A DNA stretch of 64,000 nucleotides from Bradyrhizobium sp. CB2312. GTDB lineage: Bacteria > Pseudomonadota > Alphaproteobacteria > Rhizobiales > Xanthobacteraceae. The stretch covers positions 6,841,501 through 6,905,500 of the forward strand of contig NZ_CP121668.1 of the NCBI RefSeq assembly GCF_029714425.1, in the 5' to 3' direction. Each line of letters begins with the position of its first letter. The stretch's first letter is position 1. The translations under genes were made by a program, and so were the position numbers. This document shows positions 62,730-64,000 of this stretch, piece after piece. Under the pieces are notes generated by a model. The model saw only the letters and a program-made list of their open reading frames with translations. It was not told the DNA's origin and searched no databases.

Positions 62730-63509
62730 ATGTCACCAGCGGAAGCGCGCCTGAAGGAAGTGCCGTCGAACATGACGGAGGCCGAGTGGCAGCAACGGGT
62801 GAATCTCGCCGCCTGCTATCGCCTCGTCGCGCTGTACGGCTGGGACGATCTGGTCGACACCCACATCTCCGCGCGCGTGCCCGGCCCCGATCATCACTTC
62901 CTGATCAACCCCTACGGGCTGATGTTCGACGAGATCACGGCCTCGAGCCTCGTCAAGGTCGACCTGCACGGCAACCAGCTCACCGAGAGCGAATACAGCA
63001 TCAACCCGGCGGGCTTCACCATCCATTCGGCGATCCACGAAGTGCGCGAGGACGCGATCTGCGTGTTGCATCTCCACACACTCGACGGCACCGCGGTGTC
63101 GAGCAGCGCCGAAGGCCTCTTGCCGCTCAACCAGACCGCCCAGCTCGTCACCCACGACCTCGCCTATCACGACTATGAAGGCATCGCGCTCGACCATGAC
63201 GAACGGCCGCGGCTGCAGAAGGACCTCGGCGACCACAACCACATGCTGCTGCGCAATCACGGCACGCTGACGGTCGGCCGCTCGGTCGCTTCCGCCTTCG
63301 AGCGCATGTATCACCTCGAGCGCGCCTGCTCGATGCAGGTGCGCACACGCGCGCTGGGCACGCCGGTCTATCCGGTCGAGGAAATCGCGATCGAGAAGAA
63401 CACCGAGCTGCTCGCCAACCGCGACCGTGCCGAGCTGCGCGCGACCAACCTCGTCTGGCCGCCGCTGCTGCGCAAGCTCGACCGCGAGCTTCCGGGCTAC
63501 CGGTCTTGA
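62730..63509 (+). CDS. Class II aldolase/adducin family protein
   Basis: A 259-residue protein starting at ATG 62730, with GGAGAG upstream. Metal-binding histidines are in AICVLHLHTLDGTA and LLRNHGTLTVG; the core has WDDLVDTHISARVPGPDHHF and PAGFTIHSAIHEVR. Family members are zinc-dependent aldolases or fuculose-phosphate aldolase-like enzymes; the substrate is unknown. A strong terminator follows 60 bases downstream. Confidence 0.92.
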   Translation: MSPAEARLKEVPSNMTEAEWQQRVNLAACYRLVALYGWDDLVDTHISARVPGPDHHFLINPYGLMFDEITASSLVKVDLHGNQLTESEYSINPAGFTIHSAIHEVREDAICVLHLHTLDGTAVSSSAEGLLPLNQTAQLVTHDLAYHDYEGIALDHDERPRLQKDLGDHNHMLLRNHGTLTVGRSVASAFERMYHLERACSMQVRTRALGTPVYPVEEIAIEKNTELLANRDRAELRATNLVWPPLLRKLDRELPGYRS

Positions 63510-63568
63510 GATTCTGCGGATCTGGTGTAGGATCGTTTTCGATCGACCTCTGCACGTTTTGGAATGAA

Positions 63569-63596
63569 ACGCCGCCCAATCCCGGGCGGCGTTTTT
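63569..63596 (+). terminator. Rho-independent terminator of the class II aldolase gene
   Basis: ACGCCGCCC (63569-63577), loop AATCCC, GGGCGGCGT (63584-63592), then TTTTTGTTTT. A perfect nine-base stem with a T run, about 60 bases after the aldolase stop. Confidence 0.92.
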
Positions 63597-63624
63597 GTTT
63601 TGGGGCGGTCACCCGTGCCTCCAC

Positions 63625-63711
63625 CGTCATTGCGAGGAGCTCTTGCGACGAAGCAATCCAGAGTGTTCCCGCGGAGGTATTCTGGATTGCTTCGCTTCGC
63701 TCGCAATGACG
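63625..63711. repeat. Palindromic intergenic repeat, family C
   Basis: Bounded by CGTCATTGCGAG and its inverted form CTCGCAATGACG, with inner arms AAGCAATCCAGA and TCTGGATTGCTT. It lies just after the aldolase terminator, 29 bases before a family B repeat. Similar REP-like elements are frequent in Bradyrhizobium as far as I recall. Confidence 0.8.
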
Positions 63712-63740
63712 AGGAGAGAGTGTTCGTAGGCTGGAGGTCT

Positions 63741-63831
63741 CGTAGGGTGGGCAAAGCGGAGCGTGCCTACGTTCTTTCGTAATTATTGAGAGGTGGTGGG
63801 CACGGCGCGTTGCGCCTTTGCCCACCCTACG
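63741..63831. repeat. Palindromic intergenic repeat, family B, copy 2
   Basis: Ends CGTAGGGTGGGCAAAG and CTTTGCCCACCCTACG-like, as in 59075-59168, with a different centre containing an A+T-rich patch. It lies between the convergent aldolase and M20 peptidase genes. Confidence 0.85.
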
Positions 63832-63841
63832 GCACCTCGTC

Positions 63842-64000
63842 TTATTTCACCTCCGCCAGTGCGGCGAGGATGCGGGCCCAGGAGCGGATGCCCTTCTGGA
63901 AGCTACGGAGGTCGTACTTCTCGTTCGGCGAGTGGATGTTGTCGTCGTCGAGGCCGAAGCCGACCAGCAGCGAGTCGAGGCCAAGCGTGCGCTTGAAGTC
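63842..64000 (-). CDS. M20-family metallopeptidase, C-terminal end (runs off the window)
   Basis: Reading the minus strand to TAA 63842 gives the last 52 residues: [63 protein letters not shown] is the metal-binding segment near the end of M20 peptidases (with the conserved His and Glu). Only the tail is in the window, so which M20 peptidase it is cannot be told. Confidence 0.85.
   Translation of the reverse strand, partial: DFKRTLGLDSLLVGFGLDDDNIHSPNEKYDLRSFQKGIRSWARILAALAEVK

Overview
The window looks like a chromosomal segment of a Bradyrhizobium-type alphaproteobacterium. The evidence is high G+C, the cytochrome c maturation order ccmI-ccmE-ccmF-ccmH followed by degP (the cycHJKL arrangement), FeuPQ-like and MucR-like regulators, Ku, and copies of intergenic palindromic repeats of a kind I associate with Bradyrhizobium. 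No rRNA, tRNA, CRISPR array, transposase or prophage gene was recognised.

Region by region. Bases 1-2930 (minus) hold a response regulator, a histidine kinase and the start of glnE, all overlapping. Bases 3025-9255 (minus) hold ccmI-ccmE-ccmF-ccmH, then degP with its terminator; an FNR/FixK-type palindrome lies in front of ccmI. Bases 9300-16618 hold two unknown proteins, a FeuPQ-like two-component pair, Ku, a Flp pilin and several small proteins. Bases 16633-28911 are an accessory oxidoreductase region: two antibiotic-biosynthesis-monooxygenase-fold proteins, a DJ-1/PfpI protein, a molybdenum hydroxylase (iorAB-like) with a diheme cytochrome c, an AraC regulator, an alpha/beta hydrolase, an aldo/keto reductase, a frameshifted VOC gene and a large winged-helix/ATPase regulator. 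Bases 29021-41510 hold a ThDP enzyme, a triple-GAF kinase, an alpha/beta-hydrolase membrane protein, an MFS exporter, a YcgN protein, a class A penicillin-binding protein in an operon with DUF1214/DUF1254 proteins, and a small His-rich secreted protein.

Bases 41673-47635 form a divergent arsenic-type island. One arm reads arsR, a flavoprotein with a Cys-rich tail, and two MFS transporters. The other reads arsR, an internally deleted arsenate reductase, aqpS and arsC. A 16-base motif occurs twice, once in the divergent promoter region and once directly in front of the flavoprotein gene. This arm is the best candidate here for a poorly described system.

Bases 47716-64000 hold a DUF1259 protein, a Cj0069-family gene broken by a stop codon, a metallo-beta-lactamase-fold hydrolase next to a LysR regulator, a DUF2336 gene with a CtrA-type box, a BrnTA toxin-antitoxin pair with a 28-base perfect palindrome, a PAS histidine kinase with a peptidoglycan-binding protein, sufE, a MucR/Ros regulator with a degenerate zinc finger, a GT39-like membrane protein, a class II aldolase and the end of an M20 peptidase.

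Three families of long palindromic repeats (34959-35063 and 54011-54115; 59075-59168 and 63741-63831; 63625-63711) all lie between convergent genes. In the first family the repeat supplies stop codons of flanking genes. Three genes appear broken (24484-25336, 46294-46536, 48937-50016).
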